A stretch of DNA of 14,360 bases, taken from PHAA01 sp040217755 (GTDB lineage: Bacteria; Bacillota; Syntrophomonadia; Syntrophomonadales; Syntrophomonadaceae). Under the pieces are notes generated by a model. The model did no database searches. It saw only the letters and a program-made list of their open reading frames with translations, and was not told where the DNA came from. The position numbers were made by a program, and so were the translations under genes. The stretch is from positions 1-14,360 of the forward strand of contig JBEHWJ010000053.1 of NCBI GenBank assembly GCA_040217755.1. The letters are read 5' to 3'. Positions 1-6,804 of the stretch are shown one piece after another (the stretch's first letter is position 1; the number at the start of each line of letters is the position of its first letter).

Positions 1-8
1 GCTTTATA

Positions 9-83
9 TGGTGGGCGCGGAGGGTTTCGAACCCACGACTTCTACCGTGTGAAGGTAGCACTCTCCCGCTGAGTTACGCGCCC
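9..83 (-). tRNA. tRNA-Val, anticodon CAC
   Basis: The minus strand folds as a complete 75-nt tRNA. The 7-bp acceptor stem pairs 77-83 with 13-19, followed by discriminator A and an encoded CCA (9-11). The anticodon stem CTACC/GGTAG encloses loop TTCACAC, which gives anticodon CAC, reading the valine codon GTG. The T arm carries the usual GGTTCGAAACC pattern. It lies directly downstream of purA on the same strand and seems to have its own promoter in the 57-bp gap. Identity is read from the anticodon and fold, with no covariance search. Confidence 0.95.
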
Positions 84-111
84 ACTTTTATCAACCCATC
101 AGATTATTAAC

Positions 112-140
112 ACTATATAACACTTTTATTCGGCCGACAA
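112..140 (-). promoter_or_regulatory. Likely sigma-A promoter of tRNA-Val
   Basis: On the minus strand a -35 box TTGTCG (135-140) is followed by a 17-nt spacer and a -10 box TATAGT (112-117). The expected start is near 105, about 20 nt before the mature tRNA 5' end. It begins immediately after the purA stop codon. The match is good but not perfect, and no terminator separates it from purA, so read-through could also supply the tRNA. Confidence 0.5.
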
Positions 141-1415
141 CTAGAACAAGGATTTGGTGACAATCGTCTGATTTCTCTTCGGTCCCACCGCTATCAGGGC
201 TTGTTGGACCCCGGCCAGCTCCTCGATGGCACTGATATAGTCACGGGTTGCTGCGGGCAGGTCGCGGTATTCTGTAATACCACTGATATCCTGCTGCCAC
301 CCAGGCATCTCTATATACTCAGGAATACAGTCCTGCAGAATGTAATTGCTCTCCGGGAATTCCTTCAATAATTCACCCCGGTATCGATATCCAACACAGA
401 TCTTGACCACCGGCAAGGCATCCAGCACATCCAATTTGGTGATAGCCAAATCGGTCAGTCCGTTGATTCGGGCCGCGTAGCGCAGTATCACCACATCCAG
501 CCATCCGCATCTCCGGGGGCGGCCGGTGGTGGTACCGAATTCGGCCCCCCGCTGGCGCAGGAATTCGCCGGTCTCATTCAGTTGCTCGGTGGGGAAGGGT
601 CCTTCGCCAACCCGGGTTGTATAAGCCTTAGCAATGCCAATCACCCTTCCGATTTCGGTTGGCCCCACTCCTGCTCCCACGCAGGCTCCCCCCGCTGTGG
701 GGTTGGATGAGGTTACATATGGATAGGTGCCATGATCTATATCGAGCAACGTACCCTGGGCTCCCTCGAAAAGAACCTTCTTGCCATCCTTCAGAGTCGT
801 ATGGACCAGCAGCGAGGTGTCGGTAACATATTGTCTAATCATATCTATTTGATTCATTAATTGTTCATTCATTTCGTCCAGATCAAAACCTGGTTCCCCG
901 TAGAATTCCCGCAGAAGGCGGTTTTTCATCCCCACCTCAGCGGCAAAACGATCCAGGAAATAATCGGCCTGTAATAGATCGCTTATGCGGAAACCTACCC
1001 GGCTTATTTTATCGGCATATGTAGGTCCGATACCCCGCTTGGTGGTGCCTATCTGATGGGTGCGGTCCTCTATCTCATCCAATTTCTTATGGTAGGGCAT
1101 GACCACTGATGCGCGGCTGCTGATCCTCAGGTTGTTGGTGCTTATGCCCCTCTGGTGCAAGCCGTTAATCTCTTCGATAAGCTTGCCGAGGTCTATCACT
1201 ACTCCATTGCCGATGACACATATCTTTTCAGGGTGCAATATCCCTGATGGAATAAGGTGCAGCATAAACTTGTCATGGTCCAGTTCAACCGTATGACCAG
1301 CATTGCTGCCCCCCTGATACCGTACTATGCAATCGGCCTCATCGGCCAGATAATCAGTTATCTTACCTTTACCCTCATCGCCCCACTGTGCGCCTACAAG
1401 TACTACAGCTGGCAT
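141..1415 (-). CDS. purA: Adenylosuccinate synthase (PurA)
   Basis: This cytoplasmic enzyme joins IMP and aspartate using GTP to make adenylosuccinate, the first committed step from IMP to AMP. The 424 residues match the usual bacterial length. The N-terminal GTP-binding motif WGDEGKGK is at residues 11-18 (Asp13 and Lys16 region), followed by GGSNAGHT with the catalytic-region His, then GIGPTYADKISR, GPFPTE and GTTTGRPRRCGWLD, and the guanine-site NGLTDLAITKLDVLD. The ATG at 1415 is preceded by GGGGGTGA five bases upstream. It has its own promoter (1491-1520), so it is probably separable from the lonC unit. The protein appears complete and intact. In many firmicutes purA follows rplI and dnaB; here lonC occupies that place. 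Confidence 0.97.
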   Translation of the reverse strand: MPAVVLVGAQWGDEGKGKITDYLADEADCIVRYQGGSNAGHTVELDHDKFMLHLIPSGILHPEKICVIGNGVVIDLGKLIEEINGLHQRGISTNNLRISSRASVVMPYHKKLDEIEDRTHQIGTTKRGIGPTYADKISRVGFRISDLLQADYFLDRFAAEVGMKNRLLREFYGEPGFDLDEMNEQLMNQIDMIRQYVTDTSLLVHTTLKDGKKVLFEGAQGTLLDIDHGTYPYVTSSNPTAGGACVGAGVGPTEIGRVIGIAKAYTTRVGEGPFPTEQLNETGEFLRQRGAEFGTTTGRPRRCGWLDVVILRYAARINGLTDLAITKLDVLDALPVVKICVGYRYRGELLKEFPESNYILQDCIPEYIEMPGWQQDISGITEYRDLPAATRDYISAIEELAGVQQALIAVGPKRNQTIVTKSLF

Positions 1416-1490
1416 TCGCTCACCCCCGGTTTATTGACTAAATTATCCTTGACTCTGGTCCTAATTGTGGTTCTAATCCCCAACCAATTA

Positions 1491-1520
1491 ATACTAGCAG
1501 ATGGATAAACGTGGTGTCAA
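1491..1520 (-). promoter_or_regulatory. purA promoter
   Basis: A consensus -35 TTGACA (1515-1520) is followed by an 18-nt spacer and a -10 TAGTAT (1491-1496) on the minus strand. Transcription would start near 1484 and give a leader of about 70 nt before the purA ATG. I see no obvious riboswitch in that leader. Confidence 0.6.
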
Positions 1521-1554
1521 CGGCTGATGCCGTACCATCGGCACTGCACTGCCG
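1521..1554 (-). repeat. Chain of alternative hairpin arms after lonC
   Basis: Four short complementary arms lie head to tail in the lonC-purA gap: CGGC 1521-1524, TGCCG 1528-1532, CGGCA 1539-1543 and TGCCG 1550-1554. Neighbouring arms can pair (4, 5 and 5 bp), so the foldings exclude one another. There is no T tract, so it is not a classical intrinsic terminator. It may slow or partly stop lonC transcription ahead of the purA promoter; that role is inference. Confidence 0.35.
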
Positions 1555-1559
1555 GTGGG

Positions 1560-3464
1560 CTAGCTTTCGAAACCTGTAAAGACAAGCGGATAAGCTTCAT
1601 GGATATGCTCTATGGGGATGATCTCAATCCCCTTCACCCCTACCGGGATATCCGATTGGTTGGCAGACGGTATCAACACCTTCCTGATACCAGCCTTCTG
1701 GGCACCGATTATCTTTTGATAGATGCCTCCCACTGGCTTTATCCGTCCCTGTATTGATATCTCCCCGCTGATAGCGATATCTTGTCGCACCGGCCGGTTG
1801 AAGATCGCACTGGTAATAGCCAGAAAGATGGCCGCCCCAGCGGAAGGCCCGTCTACCTTCCCGCCGCCGATGATGTTAATGTGTAAATCGTATTCACCCA
1901 GGTTATGCCCGTTCTCTTTGCGGAAAACGGCGGCGGCATTGGCCACCGAGTCTTTGGTCATCGATCCGGCGGTATCATTGAAGCGGATCTGACCTTGCTC
2001 CCCTGCCGCCGGAAAGGCGATGGCCTCCAACTCTATCAGCGAACCCAAATAGCCCGACAGCCCAATCCCATAGATTCGTCCTACCTCCGGTTCACCGGAG
2101 GCTCGATTTTTGATAGCAGGAGAGAGCCGACTGTTCTGAATGGCTTCATAAACGTGGTCAGCCTCTACTTGTAGCGGGACTCCTTCCCCCTGGTTCAAGG
2201 TCAGGCCATGGGCGTCCAGAAGTATTTTGTTGGCAGCACGTCCGTCATGGCAGTATTGGCTGATTATCTGGCCTACTCCAGGGGCTATGTCTATTGCCAT
2301 TTTACGGGCTGAATTGTTTACTATCTCTTCGATATGGACGGGAGTCAGGGGTTCAAAGTATACCTCCATGCAACGTGACCGGAAAGCTGGGCTTATTTCT
2401 TCCGCATCGCGGGTGGTGGCGCCGATGAGCAGGAAATCTGCCGGCACCCCTTCCGTAAAAATCTTCTTTATATACTGCGGTACCCGTTCGTCGGAAGGAT
2501 CAAAATAGGAGGATTCAAAAAATACCCTTTTGTCCTCCATTACCTTAAGCAGTTTATTCTGCAGGTAACTATCCATCTCACCGATCTCATCAATAAATAA
2601 TATGCCTCCATGGGCACTGGATACCAGTCCCAGTTTGGGTTCGGGGATGCCTTCCTCCGCCAACTCCCGCCGTGCTCCCTGATAGATCGGGTCATGCACT
2701 GAGCCCAGCAAGGGATTGGTTGATTCGCGCGGATCCCACCGCAACGTAGTCCCATCCACCTCTACAAACGGAGCATCTTCACGGAAGACGCTGCCGACAC
2801 TGGTTTTGGCAATATCCAAAGCCAGCCGGGCGCAGGTGGTTTTACCGACCCCGGGCGGGCCATACAGGATAATGTGCTGTGGAAAGGGGGTACTGAGCTT
2901 GGCAATCAAGGCCCGCAATGCTTTATCCTGCCCGATCACTTCTTCGATCCGTCCTGGCCGCAGCCGCTCAAAAGCTGAAGTCTGCAGTCCACCCCGCTCC
3001 ATCTTTTCCAACTGTCCCAGTTTCTTCAGCGTCTGGGCGTTCTCGTGGGTACTGCTCTGCTCTTTGACCACCTCCAGCTTGATATCCTGCAGATAATCGT
3101 TGTACTTGGCCTCCATCTTCTCCAGTACCCGTTGCTGCAACCGGTCCTCTGCTGCCCGACGGGCATAACGGTCCGCCGCCATGTCCTCAAGACGATCCAG
3201 AACCGTCATCAAGTCGGTTTCCGGCCCCAGGTCGGTCAGCGTCGGGTTCTCTTCCAAGAGTTTCTGCAGGGCCAGCACCCGGTCCCGGATATCCTCGGCC
3301 TGGATGAGGTCGATAGCATCGAGTTTACTGGCCCTCAGGATAAATCCGCGGGTCCCATACAGGGATTCAAGTTGCTTAAAGAGGGTGTCAATCCGTTCCT
3401 CTATGCCTATTTTGGAACTTGACCTTGAATCTTTCCGCTTCGTGTGCTTCATCCAATACAACAC
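1560..3464 (-). CDS. lonC: Lon-family ATP-dependent protease, clostridial LonC type
   Basis: This is a AAA+ protease in one chain, similar to the Lon-like proteins of endospore-forming clostridia (TIGR02903-like). With the start used here (634 aa) there is a charged helical N-terminal domain (to about 160), Walker A GPPGVGKTT at 202-210, Walker B ILFIDE at 288-293, an arginine-finger region FRSRCMEVYF, and a C-terminal Lon peptidase domain. Ser541 in DGPSAG and Lys584 in GGIYQK form the catalytic dyad, 43 residues apart as in E. coli Lon (Ser679/Lys722). The frame is open from a GTG at 3485 that overlaps the rplI stop, but GTG 3464 has AGGGGGG eight bases upstream and is preferred. It lacks the long substrate-binding N-domain of classical Lon. 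It probably degrades damaged or sporulation-related proteins; the substrate is unknown. Confidence 0.88.
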   Translation of the reverse strand: MLYWMKHTKRKDSRSSSKIGIEERIDTLFKQLESLYGTRGFILRASKLDAIDLIQAEDIRDRVLALQKLLEENPTLTDLGPETDLMTVLDRLEDMAADRYARRAAEDRLQQRVLEKMEAKYNDYLQDIKLEVVKEQSSTHENAQTLKKLGQLEKMERGGLQTSAFERLRPGRIEEVIGQDKALRALIAKLSTPFPQHIILYGPPGVGKTTCARLALDIAKTSVGSVFREDAPFVEVDGTTLRWDPRESTNPLLGSVHDPIYQGARRELAEEGIPEPKLGLVSSAHGGILFIDEIGEMDSYLQNKLLKVMEDKRVFFESSYFDPSDERVPQYIKKIFTEGVPADFLLIGATTRDAEEISPAFRSRCMEVYFEPLTPVHIEEIVNNSARKMAIDIAPGVGQIISQYCHDGRAANKILLDAHGLTLNQGEGVPLQVEADHVYEAIQNSRLSPAIKNRASGEPEVGRIYGIGLSGYLGSLIELEAIAFPAAGEQGQIRFNDTAGSMTKDSVANAAAVFRKENGHNLGEYDLHINIIGGGKVDGPSAGAAIFLAITSAIFNRPVRQDIAISGEISIQGRIKPVGGIYQKIIGAQKAGIRKVLIPSANQSDIPVGVKGIEIIPIEHIHEAYPLVFTGFES

Positions 3465-3481
3465 TGAGGTATCCCCCCTGA

Positions 3482-3928
3482 TCACTCAGGCGCCACTACC
3501 AGCTTTATCTCTGCTTGCACAGATGGATATATCTTTATCTTGATGGTGTAATTGCCCAGATGCTTGATGGGCTCCCCGGTCTCGATCTTTTTCTTGTCAA
3601 TGGCTACGCCGAAATTCTCCTGCATAACTTCGGCGATTTCCTTGGCGGTCACGGCACCGAACAAGCGGTCTCCAGAGCCGGTCTTGACCTTTATTTGAAC
3701 CCGTTGGCCATGTATTTTATTTTTCAGAACTTCGGCCTGTTCTTTCTCGGTATTCTTCTTTTTCTCAGCCTTGACGCTCTTTTCCTCGATCTCCTTAAGG
3801 CGAGTCTTGGTGGCCTCTTCGGCTAATCCCTGGGGTATCAGATAATTGCGCCCGTATCCATCCGATACCTCCAGCACCTGACCTTTGGTGCCCAGTTTCT
3901 TGACATCCTGGATCAGAATAACCTTCAT
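3482..3928 (-). CDS. rplI: 50S ribosomal protein L9
   Basis: This is a 148-residue L9 of standard length. The N-terminal RNA-binding domain begins MKVILIQDVKKLG and contains the family signature GYGRNYLIPQGLA. A long charged connecting helix rich in Lys and Glu (about 42-75) leads to the C-terminal domain with GDRLFGAVT. L9 binds 23S rRNA at the base of the L1 stalk and helps keep reading frame. The ATG at 3928 has AAGGAGGG about seven bases upstream. The gene starts 3 bp after yybS ends, and lonC follows directly, so all three are probably cotranscribed. Confidence 0.97.
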   Translation of the reverse strand: MKVILIQDVKKLGTKGQVLEVSDGYGRNYLIPQGLAEEATKTRLKEIEEKSVKAEKKKNTEKEQAEVLKNKIHGQRVQIKVKTGSGDRLFGAVTAKEIAEVMQENFGVAIDKKKIETGEPIKHLGNYTIKIKIYPSVQAEIKLVVAPE

Positions 3929-3931
3929 GCC

Positions 3932-4888
3932 TTATCCCTCCTTTTTAGGTTCCAGTCCCCGGTAATCCAATAATGAATCAAAAAGACCCAAAAGGCCAAG
4001 AAAAAATATCGTCGGCAGGGTGAACAATAGTAAATTCAAAATAATGATAGCCGACCACCACCGGCGAGCCCGGCTTGACATCCGCCTCCACAGGTAGACC
4101 ATGGTGGCAGTCCCAAAATAGATCGCTACGGGAACAGAAGTCACTACCAGGTTGGAGCCGACATAATACCAGACGTTGGCTCCTTCCCAGCCCCAAAGCA
4201 TCAGGATCAATCCAGCTATAACCACCCAGGCTACCGTCCAGGGCATGATTTCTTCAGCGAAGGGTTTGCGAGGCGGGATGGGCAATCCCCGGGTGCGGCC
4301 ATAATAGGCCCCTAACCGCAGGGTCACAAACACCGCCAGCATGGCCTGGATGTAATACCAAGCGGGCAAATGGCGAAAGAACCATATGTATACGGCGGTG
4401 ACCTGGCTTTTCAATTGATCCAGACTCATCCCCTGCTGCTCGTAAAACCGAAGCATCCCACTATTATCAAGCATCTCCAGGTTCGCATCCACCTGGGCCT
4501 CGATCTCCTGGGGGGTAACCGATATGTATTTGCCTTGGTTGGCGAAATAGGCTGTCCCCAGAAATAAGCTGACCAGCAGCAACACGGACAGCATCCCCCG
4601 CGCCTGCACTTCATAATAGCCTTTTTGGCTACCCAATTGAAGGGCCATAATTAAGGATGGCAAGCCAAAAATAAGTAAAAAAAATAAAACCCTGTCCCCG
4701 GCTATTCCGAACAACAGCAGCACATTGAGGGCAAATATGATAAGCAGCTGCCTACGCCCGGTCCAAAATATCCCCAGCAACAGCGTTACGCCCCAGACCA
4801 AACCGCTGACCACCGCCAGAGGTGGCGAAATGCTCATCACCAGGCAGGCGGCTAAAGAGATAAGCAAAATCTTGGCAAAACCGGTCAA
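3932..4888 (-). CDS. YybS-like DUF2232 membrane protein
   Basis: This is a polytopic membrane protein of about 318 residues with roughly seven or eight hydrophobic segments: early ones at ISLAACLVMSISPPLAVV and VSGLVWGVTLLLGIFW, then LLIIFALNVLLLFGI, and a C-terminal set ending in LLLFTLPTIFFLGLLGLFD. An extracytoplasmic or loop section lies between ANQGKYISV and LPAWYYIQ. Composition and position between rpsR and rplI fit the firmicute YybS/DUF2232 family, whose function is unknown. The frame is open upstream to 4978, but that part overlaps the MazG-like gene. The TTG at 4888 has GAGGTG five bases upstream and lies 4 bp past the previous stop, so it is the preferred start. Confidence 0.8.
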   Translation of the reverse strand: MTGFAKILLISLAACLVMSISPPLAVVSGLVWGVTLLLGIFWTGRRQLLIIFALNVLLLFGIAGDRVLFFLLIFGLPSLIMALQLGSQKGYYEVQARGMLSVLLLVSLFLGTAYFANQGKYISVTPQEIEAQVDANLEMLDNSGMLRFYEQQGMSLDQLKSQVTAVYIWFFRHLPAWYYIQAMLAVFVTLRLGAYYGRTRGLPIPPRKPFAEEIMPWTVAWVVIAGLILMLWGWEGANVWYYVGSNLVVTSVPVAIYFGTATMVYLWRRMSSRARRWWSAIIILNLLLFTLPTIFFLGLLGLFDSLLDYRGLEPKKEG

Positions 4889-4892
4889 CCTG

Positions 4893-5216
4893 TCACCTCT
4901 TCTTTTGATCTTTACCCCTGCTTTCAATATAGCATTGCAATTGAGCAAGATCCCCATGGATATGGTCCACCTCGTCAAGGTCGCTGATGCTGGTATTAAG
5001 CTGGTGTTTTATCCTCATGTCGAGCACCTGGTAGTTGATCCCGACCCTGCGCCCCAAGATGTAGGCGTTGATTATCAAGGCGGCTAGGGCATCTATGGTG
5101 GCGTCGTTGCCGGCCTTAAACAGTGATTTGAATAAAACACCCACATTCTCAGCCAAATCCGCCTTCAACCATTCCAATACCCTGGCATCGGCGGGGTAGC
5201 CCGCTTCTCTTGTCAA
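4893..5216 (-). CDS. MazG-like family protein
   Basis: This is a small, soluble, mostly helical protein (about 107 aa). It resembles the short MazG-like proteins (PF12643 type) found beside ribosomal-protein clusters in clostridia. Visible features are a Leu/Ala-rich helix pair with LLIINAYILGRRVGINY-like pattern near the middle and an acidic stretch DLDEVDH. I see no EExxE...ExxD metal motif of true MazG nucleotide pyrophosphohydrolases, so enzymatic activity is doubtful. The frame could begin at 5234, but TTG 5216 has GGAGGTG six bases upstream and is favoured. It is the first gene after the rpsR terminator, so a promoter should lie within 5217-5372; I could not identify one with confidence. 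Confidence 0.62.
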   Translation of the reverse strand: MTREAGYPADARVLEWLKADLAENVGVLFKSLFKAGNDATIDALAALIINAYILGRRVGINYQVLDMRIKHQLNTSISDLDEVDHIHGDLAQLQCYIESRGKDQKKR

Positions 5217-5372
5217 ATTAGACACCTCCGTCAACTCTCTTCGGCACCAGCCTACCTTTTTCCTGCCTGGAGGGTCGACGGCCTGGTTAAATCAACTTCT
5301 GCCCTCAACGTTCTTATTTCATCACTTCCTATGTCCGGGTTGGGCATCATATCCCCGGCCGTCCCTGGCGGT

Positions 5373-5401
5373 AAAAAAAGCCCGCTGTATACAGCGGGCT
5401 T
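5373..5401 (-). terminator. Intrinsic terminator of rpsF-ssb-rpsR
   Basis: A perfect 24-bp palindrome at 5378-5401 (AAGCCCGCTGTA and its complement) is followed on the minus strand by seven T residues (complement of 5373-5379). It lies 25 bp after the rpsR stop codon, so it should end the S6-SSB-S18 transcript and separate it from the MazG-like/yybS/rplI unit. Confidence 0.9.
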
Positions 5402-5426
5402 CCTGGTCTTATACGATTCGGTACCT

Positions 5427-5651
5427 TTATTCGGATGTATAGGGCAACAGAGCCATAATCCGGGCCCGTTTGATGGCCACGGTCAATTGGCGCTGGTGCA
5501 GGGCGCAGTTGCCGGTTATGCGGCGGGGAAGGATCTTGCCCCGCTCGGTTATATACCGGCGCAGCTTAGCTAATTCTTTATAATCTATCCCCTCAACCTT
5601 GTCGGCACAGAACGTACACGGGCGCCTTTTTTTACGTTTATCCCGCTTCAT
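5427..5651 (-). CDS. rpsR: 30S ribosomal protein S18
   Basis: This is S18 of the small subunit (74 aa), with the family core DYKELAKLRRYITERGKILPRRITG followed by QRQLTVAIKRARIMALLPY. It is the C+ (zinc-ribbon) form: CTFC near the N-terminus and CALH after the GKILPRR segment give four potential metal ligands. S18 binds 16S rRNA together with S6, whose gene heads this operon. Two starts are possible: TTG at 5654 (8 bases after GGAGG) and ATG at 5651 (11 bases). I chose the ATG; the difference is one residue. Confidence 0.96.
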   Translation of the reverse strand: MKRDKRKKRRPCTFCADKVEGIDYKELAKLRRYITERGKILPRRITGNCALHQRQLTVAIKRARIMALLPYTSE

Positions 5652-5671
5652 CAAGCTATTGTCCTCCTTTA

Positions 5672-6109
5672 TTAGAACGGTATATCATCCTCGTCATCCC
5701 GGCGCACAATATCGATATCTTCCAACCTCACTTCGCGCCCCAGATCTTCCCAGGGATCAGGCTCGCGCTTGGCAAAGGAACTGCTGGGCGCTAATCCGGC
5801 GGGTGCTTTATCCAGAAAACGGACGTCATCGGCAACCACCTCGGTGGCTTTACGCTTCTGCCCATCTTTGCCCTCGTAGGTCCTCACCTGCAAACGGCCT
5901 TCCACTGCTGCCAATCGGCCTTTTCCCAGGTGGTTGGCGCATATTTCGGCCAACTGCCGCCAGGCGACGATATCAATAAAGTCGGTTTCATCCCGGTTGA
6001 ACTTTCGGTCCACAGCCAGAGAAAAAGTGGTCACTGCTGTTCCGTTGGTGGTGTACTTCAGTTCGGGATCGCGCGTCAGGCGTCCTATCAAAATAATTCT
6101 GTTTAGCAT
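5672..6109 (-). CDS. ssb: Single-stranded DNA-binding protein
   Basis: This is a 145-residue SSB with an N-terminal OB fold starting MLNRIILIGRLTRDPELKYT. It carries the family segments FSLAVDR, DFIDIVAWRQLAE and GRLQVRTYEGKDGQKR. A short linker leads to an acidic tail ending in DDIPF, the protein-interaction peptide that recruits replication and repair partners. The linker (about 105-140) is shorter than in Bacillus SsbA. The ATG has GAGGAG about six bases upstream. It sits between rpsF and rpsR, 28 bp and 20 bp away, which is the standard firmicute order. Confidence 0.97.
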   Translation of the reverse strand: MLNRIILIGRLTRDPELKYTTNGTAVTTFSLAVDRKFNRDETDFIDIVAWRQLAEICANHLGKGRLAAVEGRLQVRTYEGKDGQKRKATEVVADDVRFLDKAPAGLAPSSSFAKREPDPWEDLGREVRLEDIDIVRRDDEDDIPF

Positions 6110-6137
6110 GGTCCTCTCCTCTCTGACCGTTTACCCG

Positions 6138-6431
6138 CTATTTTTCGTCTTTGCGAACGATGATATGGCGCATCAGACTATCGGATATCTTTATGACCCT
6201 GTCCAATTCCTGGACAGTCTCGGGCTGACCCTTGAAATGCCACAAACAATAGATACCCTCTGCATAGTCTTCGATTCTGTACGCCATGCGCTTCCTACCC
6301 CATCCCCCGACCTCTTCGGTAAACTCGCCGCCAAAATCATCGATAATCTTGTGCAGTCTGTCCTTGATTTCCGTTGTCTCTTCTTCGGCCAGGTCCGGTT
6401 TGATGATAAACATCATCTCGTATTCACGCAT
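6138..6431 (-). CDS. rpsF: 30S ribosomal protein S6
   Basis: This is S6, 97 residues. It begins MREYEMMFIIKPDLAEEE and carries WGRKRMAYRIEDYAEGIYCLWHF, the typical S6 core that pairs with S18 on the 16S central domain. The frame is open from a GTG at 6437, but ATG 6431 is seven bases after AGGAGG and gives the usual N-terminus. It is the first gene of rpsF-ssb-rpsR, behind its own promoter and a folded leader. Confidence 0.97.
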   Translation of the reverse strand: MREYEMMFIIKPDLAEEETTEIKDRLHKIIDDFGGEFTEEVGGWGRKRMAYRIEDYAEGIYCLWHFKGQPETVQELDRVIKISDSLMRHIIVRKDEK

Positions 6432-6455
6432 CTTCACACCTCCTCCCTATGGACT

Positions 6456-6506
6456 AAGCCCGCCATACGAGCAATGGCCCCGAACTCTTGTTCGGGGCAG
6501 GGACTT
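6456..6506 (-). promoter_or_regulatory. Structured leader, candidate S6:S18 autoregulatory element
   Basis: The rpsF leader folds into a three-way junction on the minus strand. An outer stem AAGTCC/GGGCTT (6501-6506 with 6456-6461) encloses an 8-bp hairpin CCCCGAAC/GTTCGGGG (6490-6497 with 6478-6485, loop AAGA) and a 4-bp hairpin CCAT/ATGG (6474-6477 with 6463-6466). The predicted transcript starts right at its 5' edge. Many bacteria regulate rpsF through an S6:S18-binding leader with a conserved CCG near a hairpin. A CCG occurs here, inside the stem strand, but I cannot confirm the consensus. Confidence 0.45.
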
Positions 6507-6513
6507 ACACTAT

Positions 6514-6543
6514 ATTATACCAGTTGTCTGCCAATGGTTGCAA
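6514..6543 (-). promoter_or_regulatory. rpsF operon promoter
   Basis: A consensus -10 TATAAT (6514-6519) and a -35 TTGCAA (6538-6543) are separated by 18 nt on the minus strand. Transcription should begin near 6507, about 75 nt before the rpsF start. The -35 lies 15 bp beyond the DUF951 stop codon, and no terminator stands between, so upstream read-through is also likely. Confidence 0.75.
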
Positions 6544-6558
6544 CCGCAGAGATTGATT

Positions 6559-6765
6559 TTAGGTATCTTTACCCGGCGCCTCAGTCACCACCCTCAACAT
6601 CTTGCGTTCGAACTCACTGCGGGCCAGCATTACCAAGCGGCCACAACCGGTGCATTTTATCTTGATATCAGCGCCCATCCGCACCACTTCCCAAGTAAAA
6701 CTCCCGCAGGGATGCTGTTTTTTCATTTTCACCACGTCTCCCAGCTGGAAGACCTTCCTGTCCAT
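6559..6765 (-). CDS. DUF951 family protein
   Basis: This is a small basic protein (68 aa) with the DUF951 pattern: FQLGDVVKMKKQHPCG, then W-E-V-R-M-G-A-D-I-K-I-K-C-T-G-C-G, then a helix with R-S-E-F-E-R-K. The HPCG and CTGCG cysteines look like metal ligands, and an OB- or SH3-like nucleic-acid-binding fold is plausible. The function is unknown. The frame extends up to GTG 6804, but ATG 6765 has GGAG eight bases upstream and gives the family N-terminus. It lies 39 bp after selD and just before the rpsF promoter; DUF951 genes commonly sit near rpsF in firmicutes. Confidence 0.85.
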   Translation of the reverse strand: MDRKVFQLGDVVKMKKQHPCGSFTWEVVRMGADIKIKCTGCGRLVMLARSEFERKMLRVVTEAPGKDT

Positions 6766-6804
6766 TACCATCACTCCACGCCCGTCTGCCCCATAGAACT
6801 CCAC

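Noticed and set aside
3465..3485. GTG 3485 as lonC start, overlapping the rplI stop as GTGA.
   Set aside because: GTG 3464 has AGGGGGG at a good distance, whereas the upstream start would rely wholly on translational coupling. It remains possible.
5264..5362. A 32-codon minus-strand frame starting MMPNPDIGSDEIRTL between the rpsR terminator and the MazG-like gene.
   Set aside because: Only a weak GGGG lies close to the start, and there is no family recognition. It is probably the untranslated leader of the MazG-like/yybS unit.
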